From positions 62,001 through 126,000 of the forward strand of contig NZ_JAMHIW010000014.1 of the NCBI RefSeq assembly GCF_023896955.1: a DNA stretch of 64,000 bases, in the 5' to 3' direction. The translations under genes and the position numbers were made by a program. The stretch is from Micromonospora sp. RHAY321. GTDB lineage: Bacteria; Actinomycetota; Actinomycetes; Mycobacteriales; Micromonosporaceae. The notes under the pieces are model-generated. The model searched no databases and was not told the DNA's origin. It saw only the letters and a program-made list of their open reading frames with translations. This document shows positions 24,843-32,992 of this stretch, piece by piece (positions within the stretch are counted from its first letter, which is position 1; each line of letters starts with the position of its first letter).

Positions 24843-26435
24843 ATGCAGGCACGAGGCAAGGTGTACGTCGAGGGTTCACGGCCGGATGTCCGGGTGCCGT
24901 TCGCGGAGGTGGAGCTGACCGGAGACCTTCCGCCGGTGCGGCTCTACGACACGTCCGGTCCCGGCTCCGACCCGGAGGTGGGGCTGCCGCCGCTGCGCGG
25001 GCCGTGGATCGCCGAGCGGGGTGACGTCGCGCCGGTGCGGGGCGCTGGCACGCCGCTGGCCGGAGCTGCCGGGCGTCGCCCGACCCAGCTCGCGTACGCG
25101 CGGGCCGGTGTGGTGACGCCGGAGATGGAGTTCGTGGCGATCAGGGAGAACGTCGACCCGGAGCTCGTCCGGTCGGAGATCGCCGCCGGTCGGGCGGTGC
25201 TGCCACTCAACGTGAACCACCCCGAGTGTGAGCCGGCCATCATCGGCAAGGCGTTCCTGGTCAAGGTGAACGCCAACATCGGTACCTCGGCGGTCAGCTC
25301 GTCGGTCGCCGAGGAGGTGGAGAAGCTGACCTGGGCCACCCGCTGGGGCGCGGACACCGTCATGGACCTGTCGACGGGCAAGCGCATCCACGAGACCCGT
25401 GAGGCGATCGTGCGGAACTCGCCGGTGCCCATCGGGACGGTGCCGATCTACCAGGCCCTCGAGAAGGTCGGCGGCGACCCGGTGAAGCTCAGCTGGGAGG
25501 TGTTCCGGGACACCGTGGTCGAGCAGGCCGAGCAGGGCGTGGACTACATGACGGTGCACGCCGGGGTGCTGCTGCCGTACGTGCCGCTGGCGGTGGACCG
25601 GGTGACCGGCATCGTGTCCCGAGGCGGCTCCATCATGGCGGCGTGGTGCCTGGCGCACCACGAGGAGAACTTCCTCTACACGAACTTCGCCGAGCTGTGC
25701 GAGATCCTGGCCCGCTACGACGTGACCTTCTCCCTCGGTGACGGGCTGCGGCCCGGCTCGATCGCCGACGCCAACGACGAGGCACAGTTCGCCGAGCTGC
25801 GTACTCTCGGCGAGCTGACCACGGTCGCCTGGGAGCACGACGTGCAGGTGATGATCGAGGGTCCGGGGCACGTGCCCATGCACAAGATCAAGGAGAACGT
25901 GGATCTGCAGCAGGAGTGGTGCCACGAGGCGCCGTTCTACACGCTCGGCCCGCTGACCACCGACATCGCGCCCGCGTACGACCACATCACCTCGGCCATC
26001 GGCGCCGCGATGATCGGCATGTTCGGCACCGCCATGCTCTGCTACGTCACCCCGAAGGAGCACCTGGGCCTGCCGGACCGGGACGACGTGAAGGCGGGGG
26101 TGATCGCGTACAAGATCGCGGCGCACGCGGCGGACCTGGCCAAGGGGCACCCCGGCGCGCAGGACTGGGATGACGCGCTGTCGAAGGCGCGGTTCGAGTT
26201 CCGCTGGGAGGACCAGTTCAACCTGTCGCTGGACCCGGAGACCGCGCGCTCGTACCACGACGCGACGCTGCCCGCCGAGCCGGCGAAGACGGCGCACTTC
26301 TGCTCGATGTGCGGCCCGAAGTTCTGCTCCATGAAGATCACCCAGGAGCTCAAGGAGTACGCGGCCCGCGGCATGAAGGACAAGTCGGAGGAGTTCGTCT
26401 CCGGTGGCGGACGGGTCTACCTGCCGCTGGCCTGA
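24843..26435 (+). CDS. thiC: Phosphomethylpyrimidine synthase ThiC
   Basis: Radical SAM enzyme that rearranges aminoimidazole ribotide into HMP phosphate. The 530-residue product has the conserved VNANIGTSAVSSSVEEEV-like segment, MDLSTGKRIHETRE, and SRGGSIMAAWCLAHHEENFLY. The C-terminal non-canonical cluster motif is CSMCGPKFC (Cx2Cx4C). ATG at 24843 is preceded by GGGAGG. It closes the operon, which therefore carries both thiamine branches except ThiF/ThiL and the sulfur supply. Confidence 0.96.
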   Translation: MQARGKVYVEGSRPDVRVPFAEVELTGDLPPVRLYDTSGPGSDPEVGLPPLRGPWIAERGDVAPVRGAGTPLAGAAGRRPTQLAYARAGVVTPEMEFVAIRENVDPELVRSEIAAGRAVLPLNVNHPECEPAIIGKAFLVKVNANIGTSAVSSSVAEEVEKLTWATRWGADTVMDLSTGKRIHETREAIVRNSPVPIGTVPIYQALEKVGGDPVKLSWEVFRDTVVEQAEQGVDYMTVHAGVLLPYVPLAVDRVTGIVSRGGSIMAAWCLAHHEENFLYTNFAELCEILARYDVTFSLGDGLRPGSIADANDEAQFAELRTLGELTTVAWEHDVQVMIEGPGHVPMHKIKENVDLQQEWCHEAPFYTLGPLTTDIAPAYDHITSAIGAAMIGMFGTAMLCYVTPKEHLGLPDRDDVKAGVIAYKIAAHAADLAKGHPGAQDWDDALSKARFEFRWEDQFNLSLDPETARSYHDATLPAEPAKTAHFCSMCGPKFCSMKITQELKEYAARGMKDKSEEFVSGGGRVYLPLA

Positions 26436-26449
26436 CCACCCACCCGGTG

Positions 26450-26482
26450 TGCCGGCCCGCTGGAACAGGCGGCGGGCCGGCA
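26450..26482. terminator. 11-bp terminator hairpin after thiC
   Basis: 26450-26460 pairs perfectly with 26472-26482 (11-nt loop). It lies between the convergent thiC and the large membrane protein gene and can serve both directions. Confidence 0.65.
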
Positions 26483-26508
26483 AACCGGTGCGGCGGTCGG
26501 TGGACGCG

Positions 26509-29469
26509 TCAGTCGCGGTGGTGGCGACCGGTGGAGCGCAGCGAGCGGCGGCCGTTCTCCTGCTCAGGCTCGTTGTCCGCCACCGGCTTGCCGAGGCCGG
26601 CGACCCAGTCGACGAATTCCTCGTCCTGCGCGGGCAGCGGCTCCGGCGTGTCCGACGGCGTCGCGCTCTCCTCCTCGGCGCGGGACCGGTTGCGGCGGAA
26701 CAGTCCGCCGAGCCGTCCTCGCCGCGCCGGCTGGTCGGCGTCGCCCGGGGGCGTCGGCGCGGCCGGTCCGGCATCGGTGCTCGGCGCGTCGCCGGTGCCC
26801 CTGGCGGCCTCGGACGGGCCGATCTGCTCCGGCGCCACCGGAGACGCCGACGTCGGGGTGGCCGGTCCCGTGGGGGTGCCGGGGTCGGAAGCCTCGGCTG
26901 CCCGGTCCGGCATGCCGGTGGCGCGTCGCCACCGGGCGGCTGCCCGGTCCGACGCGCTGCGACGGCCGGCTGGAGTGGCGGGACCCGCCGGTGCCGTCGG
27001 GCTCGACGAGTCGGCGGGGGCCGCGTCCTCGACGGCCGCGGCCGAGCCCGCCGAGGCCGTCGGGGGGACGGCCGGCGAGCTGTCCTGCGGGTCCGCCGAG
27101 CCGACGGGGCGGGCGGTCCTGAAGGCGTCCCAGCTGCTGGCACGGCTCAGGTCGGGCAGCGGCGCCCGGTGCCGGGGCCGGGGCGTCCGCTCGGTCGGCT
27201 CCTCCGGCCCGGTCGTGGCGTCCGGGGCCGTCGACCCGGCGTCACTCGTCTGGGCCGGAGCCGTCCACGCCGGGGTGACCGGCCAGGCCGGCGCGGCCGG
27301 CGTCCACCGGTCCTTCTCCGGCTTGCTGGCGGTCGCCGCCCGGAACAGCGGCTCCACGGGACCACGCCCGGTGTCGGAGCGCTCGGTGTCGGTCGTGTTG
27401 GCGGCATCGGTGGCCGCGCCTGCAGGCGTCGAGGTCGCCGTCGGCTCGGCCGTGGCGGGCGGCTCCGAGGTGGCGGCGGGGTCGGTGCCGGCGACCGGAG
27501 TGGGCCGGGTGCCCCGACCGGATGCCGAATCGGGGGTCTCCTTGCCGGGCCGGGAAACGCCACCCGCCTTGCCGGACCGGGCGTCGCCGCTCGTCCTCCC
27601 CGCTTTGCTGGCGGCGGGTTTCGTAGCGGGGTCAGCGGCAGCTTCCGGGTCGGTCGGCTTCGTGCCGCCGGCGACGTCCGGGGTCGTGGCCGACGGGGTG
27701 GACTTCGGCTTGCGGGTGCGACGCGGCTTGGGCGCCGGCGTGGCGGTCGCGCCCGCGTCGCTCGTGGCCGCGCTGGTGGTGCCCGTGCTCGCCGTCCCCG
27801 TGTCGGCCAGGTCCGCGCTGGTCGGCTGGGCCGTGCCGCTCGTGCCCGTGTCGCTTGCAGCCGCGCCGGCCGTGGCGGCGCTGGTCGTGGCCGTGCTGGT
27901 CGTGGCCGTGCTGGTCGTGGCCGTGCTGGTTGGCTGGGCCGAGCCGTTCGTGGCCGTCGCCGCGGTGCTGGCTGCGTCGTCATCGTTGCGCGTCGGGCCG
28001 TCGGCCCTGGTGCGCGTCGCCGTGGCGGGGGTCGACACCGGGGTCGGCTCGCTCGGGAGGGTGGCGTCGCTGGTGGTCGGGGCCGACTCGGTGCCGGTCG
28101 GTGCGACATCCGGGCGGCTGGCAGGAACGGTCGGCTCGGGCTCGACGACGGGGGAAGCAATCGTCTCGTCGTCGCGGCTCGGGCTCGTCCCGTGTCGTGC
28201 GGCGGTGAACTCGCCGGTCGGCTCGGTCAGCCAGGCGGCGGGGGCGGTCGGGGTGTGACCACCGGTGCGGCGCGGTGACCGGCCCTCGGCCGGTCGGGAA
28301 ACGGCGACGTCCTCGGTGGCGGTCGGGTCGGCGGGGCTCGGGCCGTGCTGGCCGCTCGCCGTGGTCGCCGGCCAGTCCCAGTGGGCCGGGACGGTGCGGA
28401 CGGTGGTGGTCGTGTCGCCGTCGCTCGGGGCGCGCCCGATCCCGGCGGGCTCCACGGCTGCGGCGGTCGGCTTCGCGGTGGCGGCGGTGGGCTCGGCGGC
28501 GGCGGTCGGCTCGGCGGAGTCCGCCGAGCCCACCGACTCGGTGCCGGGCAGGACTGGGCCGGCGGGCAGCGGGCGCAGGATGTCGGTGGGCTCGATCGGC
28601 TGCGCGTCGGTGGCGCGGGCACGCACCGGCCAGCGCAGCAGCGCGGCGGCGGCCGCGCCGAGCGCGCCGGCGAGGACGGCGATCAGCGCGCCGTAGTAGG
28701 GGGTGGTCTGGTAGCGGTCGACCGCGTCGCCGGGGCCGGCGGTCAGATAGGCGAACGCCACCAGCACCGGGCCGGCGACCCCGGTGGCCCCGCTGATCAG
28801 CGGCACCTGGCCCCGCCAGCGGGCCAGCCCGGCGGTCGCCGCACCGGCGAGCAGCGCCCCGATGGGCAGCAGGAGCAACGCCAGCCGCTGTGCCGCGCCG
28901 TCGTCGAGCCAGGTCGGTTCGAGCACGCCGAGCCGCACCGTGGGCAGCGGGCCGGTGGTGCCGAGCGACGGCAGGACGGAGACCAGCGCCAGCACCCACA
29001 CGATGCCGGCCATGGCCGCCACGTTCCAGCCCAGCTCGGGTCGGAGCAGGACGGCGATGGCCGCGCCGGCCCCGATCAGCGCGCCGAGCACCGCGCAGAT
29101 GCCGACCGCCCAGACCGGGTCGATTGAGATCAACTCGGCGGCCCGGGCTGGCTGCATGCAGAGCGGGGCGACGACGGTGGCGCCGAGCGCGGCGGCGGCG
29201 CCGACGGCCAACTGCCGTCCGGTGCTGGCCGGCAGCCCGTCCCGGCGGGCCAGGCGTCCGGTCAGGACGGCGCCGGCCACCGCGGCGTTCGCGGCGAACC
29301 AGCCCACCCAGACGAGCTGGGCCGGCCACTGGTTGACGGTCGTACCGGTGAAGGCGCCGGTGAGCCGGATGATGCCGAATCCGTACGCGACGCCGAGCTG
29401 GCCGGCTCCGGCCAGCACGCTCACCCCGAGCGCCGTGAGCAGCAGTCTGCCCCAGGTCCGAAAGGCCAT
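26509..29469 (-). CDS. Hypothetical polytopic membrane protein with long disordered tail
   Basis: A 986-residue protein with no recognised family. Roughly the first 295 residues contain about eight hydrophobic helices (GRLLLTALGVSVLAGAGQLG onward). The next 600 residues are an Ala/Thr/Pro/Ser/Glu-rich low-complexity region with TATTS repeats. The C-terminus has a short basic block (RRGRLGGLFRRNRSRAEEE) and an acidic EFVDWVAGLGKPV motif that could be a binding peptide. ATG at 29469 is chosen because the membrane domain begins there and TAACGT lies seven bases upstream. The long Ala/Thr tail looks cytosolic and may recruit partners. Function unknown. Confidence 0.75.
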   Translation of the reverse strand: MAFRTWGRLLLTALGVSVLAGAGQLGVAYGFGIIRLTGAFTGTTVNQWPAQLVWVGWFAANAAVAGAVLTGRLARRDGLPASTGRQLAVGAAAALGATVVAPLCMQPARAAELISIDPVWAVGICAVLGALIGAGAAIAVLLRPELGWNVAAMAGIVWVLALVSVLPSLGTTGPLPTVRLGVLEPTWLDDGAAQRLALLLLPIGALLAGAATAGLARWRGQVPLISGATGVAGPVLVAFAYLTAGPGDAVDRYQTTPYYGALIAVLAGALGAAAAALLRWPVRARATDAQPIEPTDILRPLPAGPVLPGTESVGSADSAEPTAAAEPTAATAKPTAAAVEPAGIGRAPSDGDTTTTVRTVPAHWDWPATTASGQHGPSPADPTATEDVAVSRPAEGRSPRRTGGHTPTAPAAWLTEPTGEFTAARHGTSPSRDDETIASPVVEPEPTVPASRPDVAPTGTESAPTTSDATLPSEPTPVSTPATATRTRADGPTRNDDDAASTAATATNGSAQPTSTATTSTATTSTATTSAATAGAAASDTGTSGTAQPTSADLADTGTASTGTTSAATSDAGATATPAPKPRRTRKPKSTPSATTPDVAGGTKPTDPEAAADPATKPAASKAGRTSGDARSGKAGGVSRPGKETPDSASGRGTRPTPVAGTDPAATSEPPATAEPTATSTPAGAATDAANTTDTERSDTGRGPVEPLFRAATASKPEKDRWTPAAPAWPVTPAWTAPAQTSDAGSTAPDATTGPEEPTERTPRPRHRAPLPDLSRASSWDAFRTARPVGSADPQDSSPAVPPTASAGSAAAVEDAAPADSSSPTAPAGPATPAGRRSASDRAAARWRRATGMPDRAAEASDPGTPTGPATPTSASPVAPEQIGPSEAARGTGDAPSTDAGPAAPTPPGDADQPARRGRLGGLFRRNRSRAEEESATPSDTPEPLPAQDEEFVDWVAGLGKPVADNEPEQENGRRSLRSTGRHHRD
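27887..27931. repeat. Three tandem 15-bp repeats
   Basis: Three consecutive 15-bp units (27887-27901, 27902-27916, 27917-27931; the last differs at one base). They encode TATTS pentads in the disordered tail of the large membrane protein. Likely length-variable by slippage. Confidence 0.75.
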
Positions 29470-29476
29470 GTCCGGC

Positions 29477-29482
29477 ACGTTA
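29477..29482 (-). promoter_or_regulatory. -10 element of a leaderless promoter (large membrane protein)
   Basis: TAACGT on the minus strand, seven bases before the ATG at 29469. No ribosome site is present, so a leaderless transcript is likely. Confidence 0.4.
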
Positions 29483-29546
29483 CGCACCTGGTACACCGGA
29501 TCGCCACCGGCGCGCCGCGCGGCGTGGCGGCCCGCCGTCGGCGGGT

Positions 29547-29855
29547 CTACTTGAGTTCGACCAGCCGAGCCAGGTAAGTCGTGTCCCCGACATTGGTCAG
29601 CATGTGTACGGCTCCGGGGTCCCGGTAGACCACTCCGCCGGTGGGTTCGTCGGCGTCGATCCGGGTGCCGTCGACCGTCTGTACGACGTTCTTCGCGCCC
29701 TCGATCGCCACCACCAGATAGGGGTGGTCGTGCCGGTGCAGCGGCTGGCGCTCGCCCGGTTCGAGCCGGATGTGCCAGACCCTGACCCGGTCGTTCTCGT
29801 ACACGATCTCCTGGCCCACCGGGCCGAGTTCGATCCCGTCGGTCACGTCGCTCAT
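29547..29855 (-). CDS. Small cupin-domain protein
   Basis: A 102-residue single-domain cupin. The first metal motif is HIRLEPGERQPLHRHDHPYL (two or three His) and the second is represented by AVHMLTNVG with one His, so a bound metal is plausible. Its ATG overlaps the stop of the LLM oxidoreductase gene by 4 nt, so it is the last gene of an ABC ATPase-LLM-cupin operon. Such small cupins may be dioxygenases, isomerases or binding proteins. The context suggests it handles the product or substrate of the LLM enzyme; this is inference. Confidence 0.82.
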   Translation of the reverse strand: MSDVTDGIELGPVGQEIVYENDRVRVWHIRLEPGERQPLHRHDHPYLVVAIEGAKNVVQTVDGTRIDADEPTGGVVYRDPGAVHMLTNVGDTTYLARLVELK

Positions 29856-30808
29856 CGTTCTCCGTCCAGTTGCGGGAGCACCTCGGCGGCGATCAGCTCA
29901 AGGTGGTCGAGGTCAGCGAAGTCGATCAGGCGCAGGTGGACCCGGGTGGCGCCGACCGCGGCGAACTCGCCGATCCGCTGCACGAGCTGCGCGGGCGAGC
30001 CGACCACCGGGTCCTCCGGCGGCAGCGCGCTCTTCTCGTGCAGTGGTGCGGCCCGCCGCTGTGCCTCCGAGTCGGTCCGGCCGATGGCCACCACGATCCC
30101 GGCGGAGAGCACCAGGGGAGCGCGCCCGGACTCGGCCCGGCCGGTGCGGTCGCACGCCTCGCGCACCCGGTCGTACGCCCCGGCGGTCTGCTCCACCGAC
30201 TTGAACGGCATGTTGAACTCGTCGGCGTACCGGGCGGCCAGTTCCGGAGTGCGCTTGGGCCCGCGCCCGCCCACGATGATCGGCGGTCCGGGCACCTGCA
30301 CGGGCTTGGGCAGGGCCGGGGCGTCCACCAGCCGGTAGTGGTCGCCGGTGTAGCTGTACGTCTCGCCCGGCGGGGTCCGCCACAGCCCGGTGATGACCTC
30401 AAGCTGCTCGGCCAGCCGGTCGAAGCGCTCGGCCACGGCCGGGAACGGGATGCCGTACGAGGTGTGCTCGCGCTCGTACCAGCCGGCGCCGATGCCCAGT
30501 TCGACCCGGCCGCCGCTCATCTGGTCGACCTGCGCGACCATCACCGCCAGCGGACCGGGCAGACGGAAGGTGGCCGACGTCACCAGGGTGCCGAGCCGGA
30601 TCCGTTCGGTCTCGCGGGCCAGCGCGGCGAGGGTCAGCCAGGCGTCCGTGGGGCCGGGCAGGCCGGGGTCGGCGCCCATCGACTGGTAGTGGTCGGCGCG
30701 GAGGAACCCCTCGAAGCCGCCGGCCTCGACGAGCCGGGCGAACCGGAGCTGGTCGTCGTAGCTGGCGCCCCGGTGTGGCTCGGTGAAGACCGACACCCGC
30801 ATGGTCAT
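29852..30808 (-). CDS. LLM-class (luciferase-like) F420/flavin-dependent oxidoreductase
   Basis: A 318-residue luciferase-like TIM-barrel oxidoreductase. Diagnostic segments are DHYQSMGADPGLPGPTDAW, RIRLGTLVTSATFRLPGPLA, GGRVELGIGAGWYEREHTSYG and GRGPKRTPELAARYADEFN. The naming F420-dependent versus FMN-dependent follows subfamily resemblance and is not proven. ATG at 30808 or the ATG two codons later (30802) could be used; GGAAGG is better spaced for the second. It overlaps the ABC ATPase gene upstream and the cupin downstream by 4 nt each. The arrangement recalls alkanesulfonate (Ssu) loci, where an LLM monooxygenase is paired with a similar transporter. Confidence 0.88.
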   Translation of the reverse strand: MTMRVSVFTEPHRGASYDDQLRFARLVEAGGFEGFLRADHYQSMGADPGLPGPTDAWLTLAALARETERIRLGTLVTSATFRLPGPLAVMVAQVDQMSGGRVELGIGAGWYEREHTSYGIPFPAVAERFDRLAEQLEVITGLWRTPPGETYSYTGDHYRLVDAPALPKPVQVPGPPIIVGGRGPKRTPELAARYADEFNMPFKSVEQTAGAYDRVREACDRTGRAESGRAPLVLSAGIVVAIGRTDSEAQRRAAPLHEKSALPPEDPVVGSPAQLVQRIGEFAAVGATRVHLRLIDFADLDHLELIAAEVLPQLDGER

Positions 30809-31590
30809 CGTCCTTCCGCGGCGGCCGCGGCCGGCTGGTCGCGTTCCATCAACAGCTCGTGCAGGTCGGCGCTGACCTGGGCGACGTCGGCGAGGTGGGC
30901 GTTGCGGCCCAGAGTGCGGGGCCGGGGGATGGTCACCTCGACGACCTTGCGGATCCGACCGGGGCGGGGGCTCAGCACGACCACCCGGTCGGCGAGCAGC
31001 ACGGCCTCGTCGATCGAGTGGGTGACGAAGACGATGGTCGGCTTGTTCTCCATGTGCACCCGCTGGAGTTCGCCGGAGAGTTCCTCACGGGTGAGCGCGT
31101 CGAGCGCGGAGAACGGCTCGTCCATCAGCATCACCCGGGGCTCGCCGATGAGCGACCGGCACAGCGACACCCGCTGCTGCATGCCGCCGGACAGCTCGTG
31201 CGGCAGCCGCTTCTCGAAGCCGGCCAGCCCGGCCACGTCGAGCAGTTGCCGGGCCCGTTCGCGGTGCTTGGCGCGGCTCCAGCCGAAGATCTCCACCGGG
31301 AGCAGGACGTTGTCCAGCACGGTGCGCCAGGGCAGCAGCGCCGGCTTCTGGAACAGCATGGCGATGTCCCGGCGGGGCCGGGTGATCGGCGTACCGGCCA
31401 CGGTGATCTCGCCGGCACTCAGCGGGAGGAGCCCGGCGATCAGCCGCAGCAGGGTGGACTTGCCGCAGCCCGAGCGCCCGAGCACGGCGACGAACTCACC
31501 CTCGGCGACGTCGAGGTCGATGCCCCGCAGCGCCTCCACCCGGCCGGACCGGCCTTCGAAGGTACGGGACACCCCGGACAGTCGGATCAT
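30805..31590 (-). CDS. ABC transporter ATP-binding protein (nitrate/taurine/sulfonate type)
   Basis: ATPase subunit of a NitT/TauT/SsuB-type importer, 261 residues. Walker A GRSGCGKST is at 38-46, then the Q-loop FQKPALLPWRTVLDN, signature LSGGMQQR, Walker B VMLMDEPFSALD and the switch His in VTHSIDEAV. ATG at 31590 gives the normal family N-terminus (MIRLSGVSRTFEG), with GGAGG about 11 nt upstream. The longer open frame reaching 31722 is not supported. It is divergent from the binding protein and permease at 31862-33850, which complete the transporter. Confidence 0.92.
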   Translation of the reverse strand: MIRLSGVSRTFEGRSGRVEALRGIDLDVAEGEFVAVLGRSGCGKSTLLRLIAGLLPLSAGEITVAGTPITRPRRDIAMLFQKPALLPWRTVLDNVLLPVEIFGWSRAKHRERARQLLDVAGLAGFEKRLPHELSGGMQQRVSLCRSLIGEPRVMLMDEPFSALDALTREELSGELQRVHMENKPTIVFVTHSIDEAVLLADRVVVLSPRPGRIRKVVEVTIPRPRTLGRNAHLADVAQVSADLHELLMERDQPAAAAAEGR

Positions 31591-31677
31591 CTCGGGCGGA
31601 CCTCCGCTGAGTGGACGGTCAGGAATCCGGCAAAGGCTAGCCGGCTCGTCTGCGTAACGCACCGTCCGGGGTCGGTC

Positions 31678-31712
31678 GTCAGGTTGTATCCGTTCCGCAA
31701 CCCGATACGCCT
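31678..31712. promoter_or_regulatory. Possible operator between the divergent transporter operons
   Basis: An imperfect inverted repeat (CAGG-2 nt-GTATC, 13-nt centre, GATAC-G-CCTG) lies in the 271-bp divergent region. TACGCT at 31737-31742 is a plausible -10 for the rightward genes. No TPP riboswitch is present here. No regulator gene is adjacent. Confidence 0.3.
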
Positions 31713-31850
31713 GGCGTCGCAAAGGTGGGTTTCTCGTACGCTGTGCCCGCGAAGAGTCCCCTCACGACGGCGGTGCCCGGCTTCCACCCCTCCCTCCGGT
31801 CCCGCCACGACAACCCCCTCCGGTGGCCAGCGGCCCCGGTCGGAAAGGAC

Positions 31851-31862
31851 ATGGTGCACTGA
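31851..31862 (+). CDS. Possible three-codon leader cistron (MVH) coupled to the binding protein
   Basis: GGAAAGGA (31842-31849) is positioned too far (12-13 nt) from the lipoprotein ATG but close to an ATG at 31851 that opens ATG GTG CAC TGA. Its stop overlaps the real start as TGATG (31860-31864). This looks like a minicistron delivering ribosomes to the downstream start. It may also be chance. Confidence 0.35.
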   Translation: MVH

Positions 31863-32893
31863 TGAGAAGGCTGACCCGTACGGTCGCTACGGCCGCGCTG
31901 GCCACCGCCCTCGCCCTCGTCTCCGCCTGCAGCAGCGGGTCGGACTCGGCCGACGACGCCAAGGGCGGCAACGGCGGGGCGTTGGAGAAGGTGACCTACC
32001 TCACCTCCTTCGGCAACTTCGGCCGTGACTCCTACGCCTGGGTGGCGAAGGAGAAGGGCTTCTTCAAGGAGGCCGGCTTCGACGTCGAGATCAAGGCCGG
32101 CCAGGGCACCGGCGGCGTGATCCAGACCGTCGTCGGTGGCCAGGCCGACTTCGGGCCGATCGACCTCACCGGTGGTCTTCTCCAGCTCGGCAACGGCCAG
32201 GCGAAGGACTTCATCGCGGTGGCCGCGATCCAGCAGCGCACCATGGCCGGCATCGCCACCGTCGAGGGCAAGAACATCGCCTCCCCGAAGGACCTGGAGG
32301 GCAAGAAGCTCGCCGACACCCCCGGGTCCGTGGTCCGCAACCTCTTCCCGACGTACGCCCGGCTCGCCGGTGTGGACGCCAGCAAGGTGACCTGGGTCAA
32401 CGGTGAGGCGCAGGCGCTCATCGGCACGCTGGCTTCGGGTTCGGTGGACGGCATCGGCCAGTTCGTCGTGGGTCAGCCGACCATCGAGGCGGTGGCCAAG
32501 AAGAAGGCCGTCATGCTGCCGTACAGCAACGTGATGCAGGACCTCTACGGCAACGTGCTCATCACCTCGGCGAAGATCGCCAAGGAGAAGCCCGAGATGG
32601 TGAAGCGGTTCACCGCCGCGCTGCTCAAGGGCCTGGAGTACAGCCTGGCGAACTCCAAGGAGGCCGCCGACATCCTGAAGAAGAACGTCGACGCCACCAA
32701 CCCGGTCGCGGCCGCCGCCGAGCTGGACCTGATGGCCGCGTACGTCCGTTCCGGCAACTCCGGCACCGCCATCGGCACCCTGGACAGCGGCCGGGTGGCC
32801 AAGAGCATCGCGATCCTGCAGGGCGCTGGCGCGCTGAAGCAGAACGTCACCCCCGAGCAGATCATCGACTTCAGCCTCGCGCCGAAGGCCTGA
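31862..32893 (+). CDS. ABC transporter substrate-binding lipoprotein (NMT1/THI5-like)
   Basis: A 343-residue extracellular binding lipoprotein. The signal peptide ends in the lipobox VSAC with the lipidated Cys23. The mature part is an NMT1/THI5-like periplasmic-binding fold: VTYLTSFGNFGRDSYAWVAKEKGFFKEAGFDVEI, GQADFGPIDLTGG, then an ALIGTLASGSVDG hinge region. This family binds nitrate, taurine, sulfonates or HMP-type pyrimidines. The thi operon upstream makes a thiamine precursor conceivable, but no TPP riboswitch controls this gene and the LLM partner points as much to sulfonates. The ligand is unknown. Confidence 0.9.
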   Translation: MRRLTRTVATAALATALALVSACSSGSDSADDAKGGNGGALEKVTYLTSFGNFGRDSYAWVAKEKGFFKEAGFDVEIKAGQGTGGVIQTVVGGQADFGPIDLTGGLLQLGNGQAKDFIAVAAIQQRTMAGIATVEGKNIASPKDLEGKKLADTPGSVVRNLFPTYARLAGVDASKVTWVNGEAQALIGTLASGSVDGIGQFVVGQPTIEAVAKKKAVMLPYSNVMQDLYGNVLITSAKIAKEKPEMVKRFTAALLKGLEYSLANSKEAADILKKNVDATNPVAAAAELDLMAAYVRSGNSGTAIGTLDSGRVAKSIAILQGAGALKQNVTPEQIIDFSLAPKA

Positions 32894-32992
32894 TCGTCCG
32901 GTCGTCACCAGGGGGTACGTTCCGCCGATCCGGTGGGGCGTACCCCCGTCGCTCGTCGGCCCTCGCGGCCGTCGGATATCGAGGAGGACAAG

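Noticed and set aside
31591..31861. TPP riboswitch before the NMT1-type binding protein
   Set aside because: Looked for because the family includes thiamine-precursor transporters; no CTGAGA or ACCTGAT core is present.
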